From the NCBI RefSeq assembly GCF_031583065.1, contig NZ_CP134053.1, positions 6,303,001 to 6,367,000 on the forward strand: a DNA stretch of 64,000 nucleotides, read 5' to 3'. Positions 48,286 to 58,282 of this stretch are shown in pieces. Position 1 is the stretch's first letter. Each line of letters starts with the position of its first letter. The translations under genes were made by a program, and so were the position numbers. This stretch comes from Streptomyces sp. CGMCC 4.7035. GTDB taxonomy: Bacteria > Actinomycetota > Actinomycetes > Streptomycetales > Streptomycetaceae. Below the pieces are notes generated by a model, which made no database searches, was not told where the DNA came from, and was given only the letters and a program-made list of their open reading frames with translations.

Positions 48286-49503
48286 CTAGCAGGTCCCCGC
48301 CCGGCTGTAGGTGCCGAGGCCCTCCAGCGTGGTGAAGTTCGACTCGTACGAGTTGTAGATCTCCGGCGTCCCGCTGTACTTCAGCAGCGTCTCGTCGTTG
48401 GCGTGCAGGGACTGGGTGGTGTAGTTGAGGCTCCCCGTCCAGATGATCTGCTGCTCCGTGCCGAGGTAATCGGCGTTCACCACAAGGTACTTCGAGTGCA
48501 GCATGGCAGCGGGCGGAGCCGTCTTGTCGAACTTGTAGATGGCCACACCGTTGTGCGGGCCGCAGGCGCTGAGGGCGTTGATCGTGGTGTCGTCGGACGT
48601 GCCCTGGTCGGTGTAGGCGACGTGCACGGTGCAGCCGGCGTCGTCGAGGCTCTTCAGCTTCTGCGCGACGGCCGTGTCCTTGATGTCGTACATGGCCAGA
48701 TGCACGCTGCCGTTGGTCGAGCAGTCGATGTTGTTGAGGATGTCGAGGACGACATCCTTGCTGGTGTCCTGCTGCGGGAAGAAGTACGACTTCGCGCTGG
48801 TGCCGGTGGTGGTGTTGGTGCCCGTCGCCGTCGTGTAGTCGACGCTCGACGCCGTCCCGGACATCTGGGCCGCCTTCATCGCGGTGAAGCGGTCGATGTA
48901 GGACTGGTAGATGTCGGGCTGGTCGACCACGGTCAGGGCGTTGTTCCAGGCGTTGATCCCGCCGTTCACACCCGAGGTCACGGAGATCATGTTGGCCGAC
49001 GACTGGACCACCACGTTGGAGCTGCCCGACGTGTTGGTGAACAGGTAGAACTTGTTGTGGTTGATGATGCCGCCGCTGGGGTTGTGCTCGATGCAGCCGC
49101 CGTTGCAGAGCAGGACGTACGACTTGGCGGCGGCGTCCGTCCCCAGAACGGCCGCCAGGTCGGTGGTCGTCTTCTGGACGTTCGACGACGGCGCGTAGTC
49201 GTCGGCGACGATCTTGATGTTGACGCCGCGGTTGTAGGCGTTCACCAGGGCGTCGTAGTAGGCCTGCGAGTTGAAGGCGTAGAACGACATGCGGATCGTC
49301 TCGCCCGCCGGGGTCCCGTTGATCAGACCGATGAGGTAGTTCTCGATCGCGTACTTGCCCGTCGCGTCGTTCGGGTTGTTGAAGACGACGTTGTTGGTGA
49401 GCGCCGCGGCCTGACTCGGCGTACCGAGACCGACGACGGCGCCCAGGGATATCGCCAGGGCCGAGACCAGATGAGTGAAGCGAAGTCGCAGGAATCTATG
49501 CAC
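48286..49503 (-). CDS. Secreted phospholipase D-like protein
   Basis: The 405-residue protein has a signal peptide (HLVSALAISLGAVVGLGTPSQAA). Two PLD half-sites follow: NHNKFYLF..NVVVQSSANM and LHSKYLVVNADY..QIIWTGSLNY, each with the HxK motif and a downstream Ser/Asn pair; the Asp of classical HKD is not obvious. PLD-fold enzymes hydrolyse phosphodiesters. This type is a secreted actinobacterial protein whose substrate is uncertain. A GAGCAC-N10-GTGCTC dyad lies 57 bases upstream of its start. Confidence 0.88.
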   Translation of the reverse strand: MHRFLRLRFTHLVSALAISLGAVVGLGTPSQAAALTNNVVFNNPNDATGKYAIENYLIGLINGTPAGETIRMSFYAFNSQAYYDALVNAYNRGVNIKIVADDYAPSSNVQKTTTDLAAVLGTDAAAKSYVLLCNGGCIEHNPSGGIINHNKFYLFTNTSGSSNVVVQSSANMISVTSGVNGGINAWNNALTVVDQPDIYQSYIDRFTAMKAAQMSGTASSVDYTTATGTNTTTGTSAKSYFFPQQDTSKDVVLDILNNIDCSTNGSVHLAMYDIKDTAVAQKLKSLDDAGCTVHVAYTDQGTSDDTTINALSACGPHNGVAIYKFDKTAPPAAMLHSKYLVVNADYLGTEQQIIWTGSLNYTTQSLHANDETLLKYSGTPEIYNSYESNFTTLEGLGTYSRAGTC

Positions 49504-49857
49504 AGCACGCCTTTTCAGACAGCCCGAAAACGGGCGACGGGTTCATTCGTGGGCATGACGAGCACGTTGATCACGGTGCTCGCGCATGAGCATAGAGGCC
49601 TCCACGCTGGGCAGATGAGCGCGGTCGGCGCCGCGACGAGGGCCCCTGCCAACCCGGCTCCGCACATGACCGCCCGTCAAGTCATGGCCGATTCCAGCCG
49701 TCGAGCGGCCCGGCAGTGGGACGACCGACCCCGGGCAACCTGCCAGTGCCGCGCATCCGGCATCGCCGCCGACCGCAGCCCGTACGCCTGGGCCCGGCGT
49801 CGCTCGCGCCGGCCACGCCTACGGGCGTGGTGCACGGCGCCGCGCACAGGCGGAGTC
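49504..49857. other. Intergenic region with a single dyad; no gene seen
   Basis: This 354-bp gap between the PLD-like gene and a MarR remnant has GAGCACGTTGATCACGGTGCTC at 49560-49581, a dyad that could be an operator for the PLD gene. I found no open frame with convincing coding character or a family match. Confidence 0.4.
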
Positions 49858-50052
49858 CTACTGGACGTCGGCGGCGGTCCCGCCGCGGCGCGGCTCGACG
49901 CGGTCGATCATCTGCCCGCTCCAGGCCCGGAAAGCCGCGGCCTGCTGGGGTGTGAGGGTGTCGAAGAAGTAGTGGCGGATGTTTCCGGCGTGCACGAGGA
50001 CGGCACTCTGTGCGGCGCGGCGGCCCTCAGCGGTCAGCCCGATGCCCCGCAC
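49858..50052 (-). pseudogene. C-terminal remnant of a MarR-family regulator
   Basis: The 64-residue frame GIGLTAEGRRAAQSAVLVHAGNIRHYFFDTLTPQQAAAFRAWSGQM is the wing end and C-terminal dimer helix of a MarR protein, aligning well with the end of the MarR at 252-728 (DVRRLFFDHLTSAQVTQLAEI). An in-frame TGA is immediately before GTG 50052 and no HTH precedes it. The N-terminal two thirds are gone. Confidence 0.75.
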
Positions 50053-50075
50053 TCACGTCGCTGACTGATGAGATG

Positions 50076-50145
50076 GGCAGATCTGTTCCACTCAGGACTC
50101 AGTGGAAGGCCCGGTCAGGGCCGCACCCTCCGGTACAGATCTGCC
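50076..50145. repeat. 70-bp element bounded by 11-bp inverted repeats with inner hairpins
   Basis: GGCAGATCTGT (50076) and ACAGATCTGCC (50135) are exact complements. Between them are TTCCACT-CAGGACTC-AGTGGAA and GGCCC-GGTCA-GGGCC stems. It sits between the MarR remnant and fadA5, possibly a MITE-like scar or a structured terminator. Confidence 0.65.
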
Positions 50146-50174
50146 AATCACCGGTCCGTAGCCTGCCGAGACGG

Positions 50175-51365
<1,191 letters not shown>

Positions 51366-51405
51366 TCACCCGCGCGGCGCGGGCGTCCCGGCCCACCCGC
51401 CACGC

Positions 51406-51429
51406 AGAACTAGTACGCGTTCTAGTTCT
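51406..51429. promoter_or_regulatory. Palindrome containing a KstR-like core before fadA5
   Basis: AGAACTAG-TACGCGTT-CTAGTTCT has perfect 8-bp arms. Its centre TAGTACGCGTTCTA fits TNNAACNNGTTNNA at seven of the eight fixed bases. It is 62 bases before the fadA5 start. Confidence 0.6.
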
Positions 51430-51541
51430 GTGTGCAGTTTGCGGACATCGCGTCCAAGGCCGCAAGGGTCTTGCAGCCACCGATGCCGCGATCTGCACGA
51501 ATCCCGCACGTAATTGGGAATGCCCCACCTCTTGCGACTTG

Positions 51542-51555
51542 TAGAACCCGTTACT
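51542..51555. promoter_or_regulatory. KstR-like half-match before cyp125
   Basis: TAGAACCCGTTACT carries the AAC-N2-GTT core and the first T of the KstR pattern, missing only the final A. It lies 49 bases before the cyp125 start. Confidence 0.5.
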
Positions 51556-51571
51556 ACCTTCACGGCAGTTC

Positions 51572-51586
51572 CTGATGGACCGTCAG
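51572..51586. promoter_or_regulatory. CTGATGGACCGTCAG palindrome before cyp125
   Basis: Perfect CTGA..TCAG symmetry around TGGACCG, 18 bases before the cyp125 ATG. It is the third strong copy of the motif also seen at 27512 and 41841. Confidence 0.65.
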
Positions 51587-51603
51587 AATGGTGGGAGTCG
51601 CCG

Positions 51604-52839
51604 ATGCCCTGTCCAGCACTGCCCGACGGGTTCGACTTCACCGACCCCGATCTGCTGCACCACCGCGTGCCCCTGCCGGAGTTCGCCGAGCTGCGCCGCG
51701 TCGAACCGGTGTGCTGGATACCCCAGACGGGCAACGTGGCGGGCTTCCAGGACGAGGGGTACTGGGCCGTCACCCGGCACGCGGACGTCAAGTACGTCTC
51801 CACGCACCCGGAGCTCTTCTCCTCGACCCTCAACACCGCCATCATCCGCTTCAACGAGCACATCGAACGCGACGCGATCGACGCCCAGCGGCTGATCATG
51901 CTGAACATGGACCCACCGGAGCACACCCGGGTCCGCCAGATCGTGCAGCGCGGCTTCACCCCGCGCGCCATCCGCTTCCTGGAGGAGAGGCTGCGCGCCC
52001 GCGCAAGCGCCATAGTCGAGGTCGCCCGCGCGCACCAGGGCCCCTTCGACTTCGTCACCCAGGTCGCCTGCGAACTGCCCCTCCAGGCCATCGCCGAGCT
52101 GATCGGCATCCCGCAGGACGACCGGGCCAAGATCTTCGACTGGTCCAACAAGATGATCTCGTACGACGACCCGGAGTACGCGATCACCGAGGAGGTCGGC
52201 CAGGAGTCGGCCACCGAACTGATCGCGTACGCGATGAACATGGCGGCCGAGCGCAAGCAGTGCCCGGCCAAGGACATCGTCAGCACGCTGGTGGCCGCCG
52301 AGGACGAGGGCAACCTCACCTCCGACGAGTTCGGCTTCTTCGTGCTGATGCTGGCCGTCGCCGGCAACGAGACGACCCGCAACGCCATCACGCACGGTAT
52401 GCACGCCTTCCTCACCCACCCCGGCCAGTGGGACCTCTACAAGCGGGAGCGCCCGGCGACCGCGGCCGAGGAGATCGTCCGCTGGGCGACCCCGGTCAAC
52501 GCCTTCCAGCGCACCGCCACCCAGGACACCGAACTGGGCGGCAAGCACATCAGGAAGGGCGACCGGGTCGGCATCTTCTACTCCTCCGCCAACCACGACC
52601 CGGAGGTGTTCGAGAGCCCGGACGTCTTCGACGTCACCCGCGACCCCAACCCGCACCTCGGTTTCGGCGGCGGAGGCCCGCACTTCTGCCTCGGCAAGTC
52701 CCTGGCCGTGATGGAGATCAACCTCATCTTCAACGCGGTCGCCGACGCGATGCCGGACCTCCGGCTGGTCGGCGACCCGCGCAGGCTGCGCTCCGCCTGG
52801 ATCAACGGCGTGAAGGAACTCCAGGTCAGCACAGGTTGA
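51604..52839 (+). CDS. cyp125: CYP125-type steroid C26/C27-monooxygenase cytochrome P450
   Basis: A 411-residue P450. ALPDGFDFTDPDLLHHRVPLPEFAELR at the start, the I-helix FFVLMLAVAGNETTRNAITHGM, EEIVRWATPVNAFQRTA and the haem loop FGGGGPHFCLGKSLAVMEINLIFNAVAD with Cys 362 match mycobacterial CYP125 closely. CYP125 hydroxylates the terminal methyl of cholesterol or cholestenone, further oxidising it to the acid. ATG 51604 is preceded by weak ribosome-site sequence (GTGGGAG). A ferredoxin gene in this window (40116) could supply electrons. In Streptomyces the true substrate is untested. Confidence 0.92.
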   Translation: MPCPALPDGFDFTDPDLLHHRVPLPEFAELRRVEPVCWIPQTGNVAGFQDEGYWAVTRHADVKYVSTHPELFSSTLNTAIIRFNEHIERDAIDAQRLIMLNMDPPEHTRVRQIVQRGFTPRAIRFLEERLRARASAIVEVARAHQGPFDFVTQVACELPLQAIAELIGIPQDDRAKIFDWSNKMISYDDPEYAITEEVGQESATELIAYAMNMAAERKQCPAKDIVSTLVAAEDEGNLTSDEFGFFVLMLAVAGNETTRNAITHGMHAFLTHPGQWDLYKRERPATAAEEIVRWATPVNAFQRTATQDTELGGKHIRKGDRVGIFYSSANHDPEVFESPDVFDVTRDPNPHLGFGGGGPHFCLGKSLAVMEINLIFNAVADAMPDLRLVGDPRRLRSAWINGVKELQVSTG

Positions 52840-52965
52840 GCGCGGGACGACAGGCGCGGGCCGTCGGCTTCCCGGCGCCGCCGGCCCGTCCCGAGGGAGG
52901 CAGGGGCTTCCCCCCTACGCCCGCCCCTGTCTCCCTCGCGACCCCGCGACGCGACCCGGCCGTTG

Positions 52966-54690
52966 ATGAACGTTTCCGCTCACATGCGCGTCTTCGAAGG
53001 AGCACAGTCGTTCTACAAGTCGTTGCACACCGCCAAAGACGTCGAACGGAAACGCGCACCCGTGGTTCCTGCCGAACTCGCCCTGGTCCGGCCGGAGGAG
53101 GACACGGCCACTGCCCGGAACCGTCCGCTCCACCGTCTCTGGTCCCGCCACCGGGTCCCGCTCCTCGCGACGCTCCCCACCCTCCCCCTGTACGCGGTGT
53201 GGTGGCTGTTCCTGGCCACCGGCGGCGGTGATCTGGCGGCCCAGGAGGCATGGGCGCGGTTCGCGGGCACGCACGGCGGGTCGGCGTACGGCCTCTTCTG
53301 GTACGGCGGGATGCACACCGCCAACTACAGCTTGCTCTCCCCGTACCTGATGGCCGGTTTCGGCGTGCGCACGGTCACCGTGGTCTCCGGTCTGGCCGCC
53401 TCCTGGCTGGCGGCCGTGCTGATCGTGCGCGCCGGAGTCCGAAGACCGGCCGGTCCGGCGCTGCTCGCCTCACTGGCCCTGTGGTGCGACGTGGCCTCGG
53501 GCCGTACGACGTTCGCGCTGGGCGTCGCCTTCGGACTCGCGGGTTGTGTGCTGCTGACGCGGGAGCGGCGGCTGGTGCCAGCGGCGGTGTACGCGACGCT
53601 CGCGACCATGGCGAGCCCGGTGGCCGGGCTGTTCCTGGCCGTGGTGGGCGCCGGCTTCCTGCTCGTACGGGACTGGGGGCGGGCCCTCGTGCTGCTGGTG
53701 CCGCCGTTCGCGGTGGTCGCCACGACCACGCTGCTGTTCCCTTTCCACGGCGAGCAGCCGATGCATCCGGACCGCATCTGGCAGCCGGTGCTGTTCGGGC
53801 TGGCCGTGGCGGTGCCGGCCCCGCGCGGCTGGCGGGTCGCGCGCTGGAGCGGGGTCGTGTACGCGGTCGGGACGGTCCTTGTGTATCTGATCCCCTCGCC
53901 GATCGGAACGAACGTCGAGCGGTTCGCGGAGCTGTTCGCGCCGGCCGCGCTGCTCGCCGTGCTGCTCACCGCACCCCGGCTGAGGACGCTGCGCCGCAGC
54001 CTGCTGATCGCCGCGCTGGTCTTCTCCGTCTTCTGGGTGGGCCGTAAGACCGTCTCCGACCTGTATGTCTCCACCACCGTGCCGGCCTGGGCGGCGGACA
54101 CCGGCGGGGTGATACGGGCCCTGGAGGGGCTCGGCGCCGACCGGTCCCGCGTCGAGGTCGTCCCGGCCCGCAACCACCGCGAGGCCACCGCGCTCGCCCC
54201 GCATGTGAACATGGCGCGCGGCTGGAACCGGCAGCTCGACGTCGAGCGCGGCCGTCTCTTCTACGACGGCACGTTCTCGGCCGCCACCTACCGGAGCTGG
54301 CTGGACCGCTGGGCGGTGGGCTTCGTCGTCCTGCCGCTCGGCAAGCCGGACGGGCCCGCCGAGCAGGAGGCGCGGCTGGTGCGCGAGAACCGGCCGGCCT
54401 GGCTGGAGCCGGTGTGGCAGGACGCGCACTGGCGGGTGTACCGGGTGCGCGAGGCGGTGCCGCTGGTGTCGGCGCCCGCCACGGTCCTGGGTACGACGAG
54501 CACCGAGATGGAGGTCCGGATGCCCCGGGCCGGCTCGGTGACGGTGCGCATCGCCTACTCGCCGTGGCTGCACGCCGAGAGCGGCTGCCTGAGCCGGGAG
54601 GGCGAGTTCGCCCGGCTGACGGTCACCTCGCCGGGCGCGTACCGGATCAGCTCGCAGTACGCTCCCTCACCGGCACCGGCGCACTGCTGA
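52966..54690 (+). CDS. Polytopic membrane protein with C-terminal extracytoplasmic domain
   Basis: A 574-residue protein. A hydrophilic first 65 residues precede about ten membrane helices (from VPLLATLPTLPLYAVWWLFL to SLLIAALVFSVFWVG), then a 200-residue C-terminal domain beginning DLYVSTTVPAWAADTGGVIRAL and including RLFYDGTFSAATYRSWLDRWAVGFVVLP. The architecture resembles GT-C type membrane glycosyltransferases. I do not recognise a defined family. The ATG 52966 choice is uncertain (52984 is also possible). It converges on and overlaps the next gene by 44 bases. Confidence 0.7.
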   Translation: MNVSAHMRVFEGAQSFYKSLHTAKDVERKRAPVVPAELALVRPEEDTATARNRPLHRLWSRHRVPLLATLPTLPLYAVWWLFLATGGGDLAAQEAWARFAGTHGGSAYGLFWYGGMHTANYSLLSPYLMAGFGVRTVTVVSGLAASWLAAVLIVRAGVRRPAGPALLASLALWCDVASGRTTFALGVAFGLAGCVLLTRERRLVPAAVYATLATMASPVAGLFLAVVGAGFLLVRDWGRALVLLVPPFAVVATTTLLFPFHGEQPMHPDRIWQPVLFGLAVAVPAPRGWRVARWSGVVYAVGTVLVYLIPSPIGTNVERFAELFAPAALLAVLLTAPRLRTLRRSLLIAALVFSVFWVGRKTVSDLYVSTTVPAWAADTGGVIRALEGLGADRSRVEVVPARNHREATALAPHVNMARGWNRQLDVERGRLFYDGTFSAATYRSWLDRWAVGFVVLPLGKPDGPAEQEARLVRENRPAWLEPVWQDAHWRVYRVREAVPLVSAPATVLGTTSTEMEVRMPRAGSVTVRIAYSPWLHAESGCLSREGEFARLTVTSPGAYRISSQYAPSPAPAHC

Positions 54691-56695
54691 CCTCGGCGGC
54701 GGTCGTCACCACTCGTGCGCGCGGGCCCTGGAAGACGTAGGCGAGCCCGAAGCCCGCGCCGACGACGATCCCGCCGCCCACCGCGTCCAGCACCCAGTGG
54801 TTGCCGGTGGCCACGATCGCCGAGACCGTGAAGAGCGGGTGAAGCAGGCCGAGCGTCTTCATCCACCACTTGGACGCGACGATCGCGATGACGACACCGC
54901 ACCACAGGGACCAGCCGAAGTGCAGCGAGGGCATCGCCGCGTACTGGTTCGTCAGCGCGGTCAGCGCGCCGTAGTCCGGCTTGGAGAAGTCCTGCACGCC
55001 GTGCACGGTGTCGATCATCCCGAGTTCCGGCATCAGGCGTGGCGGGGCCAGCGGGTAGAGCCAGAAGCCGACGAGGGCGAGCAGGGTGGCGAAGCCGAGC
55101 GCCGAGCGGGCCCAGCGGTAGTCGACCGGGCGGCGCCAGTAGAGCAGGCCCAGGACGGTCAGCGGGATCACGAAGTGGAACGACTCGTAGTAGAAGTCGA
55201 AGAAGTCCCGCAGCCGGCCGACCTGGACGACGGCGTGGTTGACCCAGTGCTCGATGTCCAGGTGCAGGAAGCGTTCGATCGCGAGGATCTGCTCGCCGTG
55301 CTGCTCGGCGGTGACCCGGCCCGCCGCGTTGCTGCCGCCGGTCGCCGCGAGCCGGACCTGCTGGTAGGCGGCGTAGGTGACCCGGAGGAGGAGCAGTTCG
55401 AGCAGCAGGTTGGGGCGGGTGAGGATCCGGCGCAGGAACGGCAGGAGCGGGACGCGTTGCCGGCGGGTCGGGACGGGCGGTGCGGCCTGGGTGGGGACCG
55501 GGGCCCGGTAGAAGGGGGAGGTCCGGGACAGGAACGGTACGAAGGTGGCGGCGGCGAGGGCCGCGAGCAGCACGAGGTTGTCGCGCAGTGGGTCGAGCAC
55601 CGCCATGTTGGGCAACAGCATCTTCGCGGGCAGCGTCATCAGCAGGACGACGGCGACCGGCCATACGTACCGGTCCGAGGCGCGTCTGCCGACGCGGCCG
55701 ACGACCGCGAGCAGCAGCCACAGAAGCTGGTGCTGCCAGGTCGTGGGCGACACGGCGACCGCCACGCAGCCGGTGACCGCGACGGCGAGCAGCAGTTGTC
55801 CGTCGCCCGCGTACCGGATCGCCCGGCGCAGCCCGAGAACCACGACGGCGGCACCGAACACGAGGAAGAGGCCGATTTCGAGCGGCCCGGACAGGCCGAG
55901 CCTGAGCAGTGCCCCGTGCAGGGACTGGTTGGCGTGGTCGTCGGCCTTGCCGCCCAGGCCGACGCCGGCCAGATGGTGCACCCAGTAGGTGTACGAGTCG
56001 TGCGGCATCGCCGCCCAGGCGAGCGCGGTGCACACGGCGAACGTGCCGGCGGCGGAGGTGGCGGCCCGTCTGCGGCCGGTGAACCACAGCAGCGGTGCGA
56101 ACAGCAGCACGGTCGGCTGGAGCGCGGCTCCGACGCCGATCAGCAGTCCGCCGGTCCGCTCGTCGCGCACGGCGAAGCAGGCGAGCAGGACCAGCAGTAC
56201 CGGGATGATGCTGGTCTGGCCGAGATAGAGGGTGTTGCGCACCGGCAGCGACAGCATGAGCAGGCTTATCGCGACGGGCGCGGCGAGGAGCGAGGAGCGC
56301 CGGGTCACGGGCGGCGGCAGGGCGCGGGCGGCGACCGTGCCGAGCGCGACGACGAGCAGGAGCGTGCCGAAGGTCCAGCCCCAGCCGAGGGCCTGCTGGG
56401 CCGCCCGGGTGAGCGGTTTGAGGACGAGTCCGGCGAACGGTGTGCCGGTGAACAGCGTCGAGTCGTACAGCGACCCGTTCACGTGCAGGACGCCGTTCGG
56501 GCCGCCCCAGGTCTCCAGGGCCGTCAGCCGCTCTCCATGGCGCGTGCTCAGGACGACGGTCACCTGCCGTACCGCCAGGACGGCGGTGATCAGCCAGAGA
56601 CCCGCGCGGGTCGCCTTCAGCCGCGCCTTCGCCTCCTGTGCAGACCCCGCCCCGAAGGCACTGCCCATCTGCCCGCTGTGCTCAACGTTCGCCAC
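54647..56695 (-). CDS. Fusion of GT87-like mannosyltransferase and PAP2 phosphatase
   Basis: The 682-residue product from GTG 56695 has two membrane modules. Residues about 20-400 form a GT87/DUF2029-like alpha-(1,2/1,6)-mannosyltransferase core: YDSTLFTGTPFAGLVLKPLTRAA, TLYLGQTSIIPVLLVLLACFAV and SPTTWQHQLLWLLLAV. Residues about 440-682 form a PAP2/inositolphosphotransferase domain with MPSLHFGWSLWCGVV and ATGNHWVLDAVGG, the phosphatase His and the His-Asp pair. Such fusions may make or trim lipid-linked mannosides. A hydrophobic start follows a hydrophilic 20 residues. It overlaps the convergent gene at 54690. Confidence 0.85.
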   Translation of the reverse strand: MANVEHSGQMGSAFGAGSAQEAKARLKATRAGLWLITAVLAVRQVTVVLSTRHGERLTALETWGGPNGVLHVNGSLYDSTLFTGTPFAGLVLKPLTRAAQQALGWGWTFGTLLLVVALGTVAARALPPPVTRRSSLLAAPVAISLLMLSLPVRNTLYLGQTSIIPVLLVLLACFAVRDERTGGLLIGVGAALQPTVLLFAPLLWFTGRRRAATSAAGTFAVCTALAWAAMPHDSYTYWVHHLAGVGLGGKADDHANQSLHGALLRLGLSGPLEIGLFLVFGAAVVVLGLRRAIRYAGDGQLLLAVAVTGCVAVAVSPTTWQHQLLWLLLAVVGRVGRRASDRYVWPVAVVLLMTLPAKMLLPNMAVLDPLRDNLVLLAALAAATFVPFLSRTSPFYRAPVPTQAAPPVPTRRQRVPLLPFLRRILTRPNLLLELLLLRVTYAAYQQVRLAATGGSNAAGRVTAEQHGEQILAIERFLHLDIEHWVNHAVVQVGRLRDFFDFYYESFHFVIPLTVLGLLYWRRPVDYRWARSALGFATLLALVGFWLYPLAPPRLMPELGMIDTVHGVQDFSKPDYGALTALTNQYAAMPSLHFGWSLWCGVVIAIVASKWWMKTLGLLHPLFTVSAIVATGNHWVLDAVGGGIVVGAGFGLAYVFQGPRARVVTTAAEVSSAPVPVRERTAS

Positions 56696-56989
56696 GCCGC
56701 GTCGGCCCTCCCACCCCGTTTGTCCCGTAGGTTCCAGCCTGCCCCGTGTGTACACCCCTGTCCCGAACCCTATGGGCTTGGCAGCGCCCGCGCTGTGAGT
56801 CGCAGGCAACCCTCTCTTCACCTGAGGTCCACCCGGCATTTGTCCGGATGACGACAGTGCGCGGCCTACTCCCGCGTCCATCCCTCTGCGCGCGAGATGG
56901 GCCGACAAACGGGACAGCGGACAACATCGCCCGATCGGATGACATCCGCTGACACGGAGCCCTGCACCCGGCTACATTCGTTAGGGAGG
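56696..56989. other. Divergent intergenic region; no gene seen
   Basis: The 335-bp gap between the GT87-PAP2 gene and the O-methyltransferase gene contains no supported reading frame. GTGTACAC at about 56741-56748 is a short palindrome; the only strong signal is the inverted repeat at 56990-57010. Confidence 0.4.
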
Positions 56990-57010
56990 CTAGTTAGTAA
57001 ATCTAACTAG
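56990..57010. promoter_or_regulatory. CTAGTTAG-TAAAT-CTAACTAG operator-like palindrome
   Basis: Perfect 8-bp arms around 5 AT-rich bases, 20 bases before the O-methyltransferase ATG. The form is typical of MarR- or TetR-family operators; no such regulator gene is adjacent. Confidence 0.7.
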
Positions 57011-57030
57011 GGATACGAAAGGCATGATGC

Positions 57031-57708
57031 ATGAGCACATCGCAAGATCTCTGGAACGACGTCGACGCGTACTTCACCACCCTTCTCGCCCCCGCCGACG
57101 AGGTGCTCACCGCGGCGCTGCGGGACAGTGACGCGGCCGGGCTTCCGGCCATCAACGTCGCGCCGAACCAGGGCAAGCTGCTCCAGCTCTTCGCCCAGCT
57201 CCAGGGCGCACGCCGCATCCTGGAGATCGGCACGCTCGGCGGCTACAGCACGATCTGGCTGGGCCGCGCCCTGCCCGCGGACGGCCGGCTGATCACCCTT
57301 GAGTACGACGCCCGGCACGCCGAGGTCGCCCGCCGCAACCTGGAGCGGGCGGACCTGCACCGGATCACCGAGGTGCGGGTCGGCCCGGCCCTGGAGTCGC
57401 TGCCGAAGCTGGCCGAGGAACACCCGGAACCGTTCGACCTGGTCTTCATCGACGCGGACAAGGCCAACAACCCGCACTACATCGAGTGGGCCCTCAAGCT
57501 GACCCGCCCCGGCAGCCTGATCGTCCTCGACAACGTCGTACGCGGCGGCCAGGTCACCGACGCGGGCAGCGAGGACCCGAGCGTGCGGGGGACCAGGGCC
57601 GCGCTCGAACTGATCGCCGCGCACCCGAGATTGAGCGGCACGGCGGTGCAGACGGTGGGCAGCAAGGGGCACGACGGTTTCGCGCTGGCGCGGGTCGTGG
57701 CCGCCTGA
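57031..57708 (+). CDS. O-methyltransferase (class I, metal-dependent COMT-like)
   Basis: A 225-residue enzyme of the caffeoyl-CoA/catechol O-methyltransferase family. SAM motif I is ILEIGTLGGYSTIWLGRALP, the acidic strand is LITLEYDARHAEVARRNLERA, the metal Asp is in FDLVFIDADKANNPHYIEWAL and the second metal site in IVLDNVVRGGQV. It methylates a phenolic or flavonoid hydroxyl. The upstream CTAGTTAG palindrome suggests induction by a small molecule. Confidence 0.93.
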   Translation: MSTSQDLWNDVDAYFTTLLAPADEVLTAALRDSDAAGLPAINVAPNQGKLLQLFAQLQGARRILEIGTLGGYSTIWLGRALPADGRLITLEYDARHAEVARRNLERADLHRITEVRVGPALESLPKLAEEHPEPFDLVFIDADKANNPHYIEWALKLTRPGSLIVLDNVVRGGQVTDAGSEDPSVRGTRAALELIAAHPRLSGTAVQTVGSKGHDGFALARVVAA

Positions 57709-57768
57709 CGCCGGCGCGCACCGTCGGGCCGTCTCAGGCCTCGTTTCCGGCCTTGTTTCGGGCCTCGT

Positions 57769-58164
57769 TCAGGCCTCGTGGAAGAAGCCCACGTTGACGC
57801 TGCGCGGGGCGGTGCGGTCCTGGATCACCAGCTCGCCCGAGCCGCCGAGCGGAAGCCTGACCGTGCCGCCGTAGGGCAGGGGCTGGGCCGGGTGCCCGGC
57901 CAGGGCCAGCACCACCTCGGAGGAGGGCTCGGCGTGGGTGCCGCGCAGCCAGGTGACCTGCCAGTCGCCGTCGGGACCGCACAGGAACTCCAGGTGGACG
58001 CGCGAGACGAACAGCCAGTCGTCGGGCGTCGCCAGCCGGCACACGGACTTGTCCCTGCCCACCCTGAGCACGGTGCCCGGGTCGCTGGGCGCGTCGGCCA
58101 TGAGCATGCCGGCCGTCGACCCGGCGTCCGCCCCGGATACCGAGGCCATGGTGAGTTCGAGCAC
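57769..58164 (-). CDS. FHA-like domain protein
   Basis: A 131-residue protein made mostly of an FHA-like beta sandwich: VLRVGRDKSVCRL holds the GR of the phosphothreonine loop, and WLFVSRVHLEFLCGPDGDWQVTWL the SxxH motif. The C-terminus includes a GELVIQDRTAPRSVNVGF strand. FHA domains bind phosphothreonine peptides in Ser/Thr kinase signalling. GTG 58164 has AGGAGG upstream. It stands alone between the O-methyltransferase and DUF1992 genes. Confidence 0.82.
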   Translation of the reverse strand: MLELTMASVSGADAGSTAGMLMADAPSDPGTVLRVGRDKSVCRLATPDDWLFVSRVHLEFLCGPDGDWQVTWLRGTHAEPSSEVVLALAGHPAQPLPYGGTVRLPLGGSGELVIQDRTAPRSVNVGFFHEA

Positions 58165-58282
58165 GTGCGCTCCTCCTGAGTGCGGCGGTCAAGTGTCCTG
58201 CGGGTTCGCCCGTTTGGCGTACCGAGGCGGCATGATAATTCGCCCGATCGACCCTTTGGGTGACGTCCGGCACAATGGACGC

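Noticed and set aside
48403..50064. 553-codon plus-strand frame opposite the PLD-like gene
   Set aside because: Antisense shadow with Val/Gly/Arg bias; the minus-strand protein has a signal peptide and PLD motifs.
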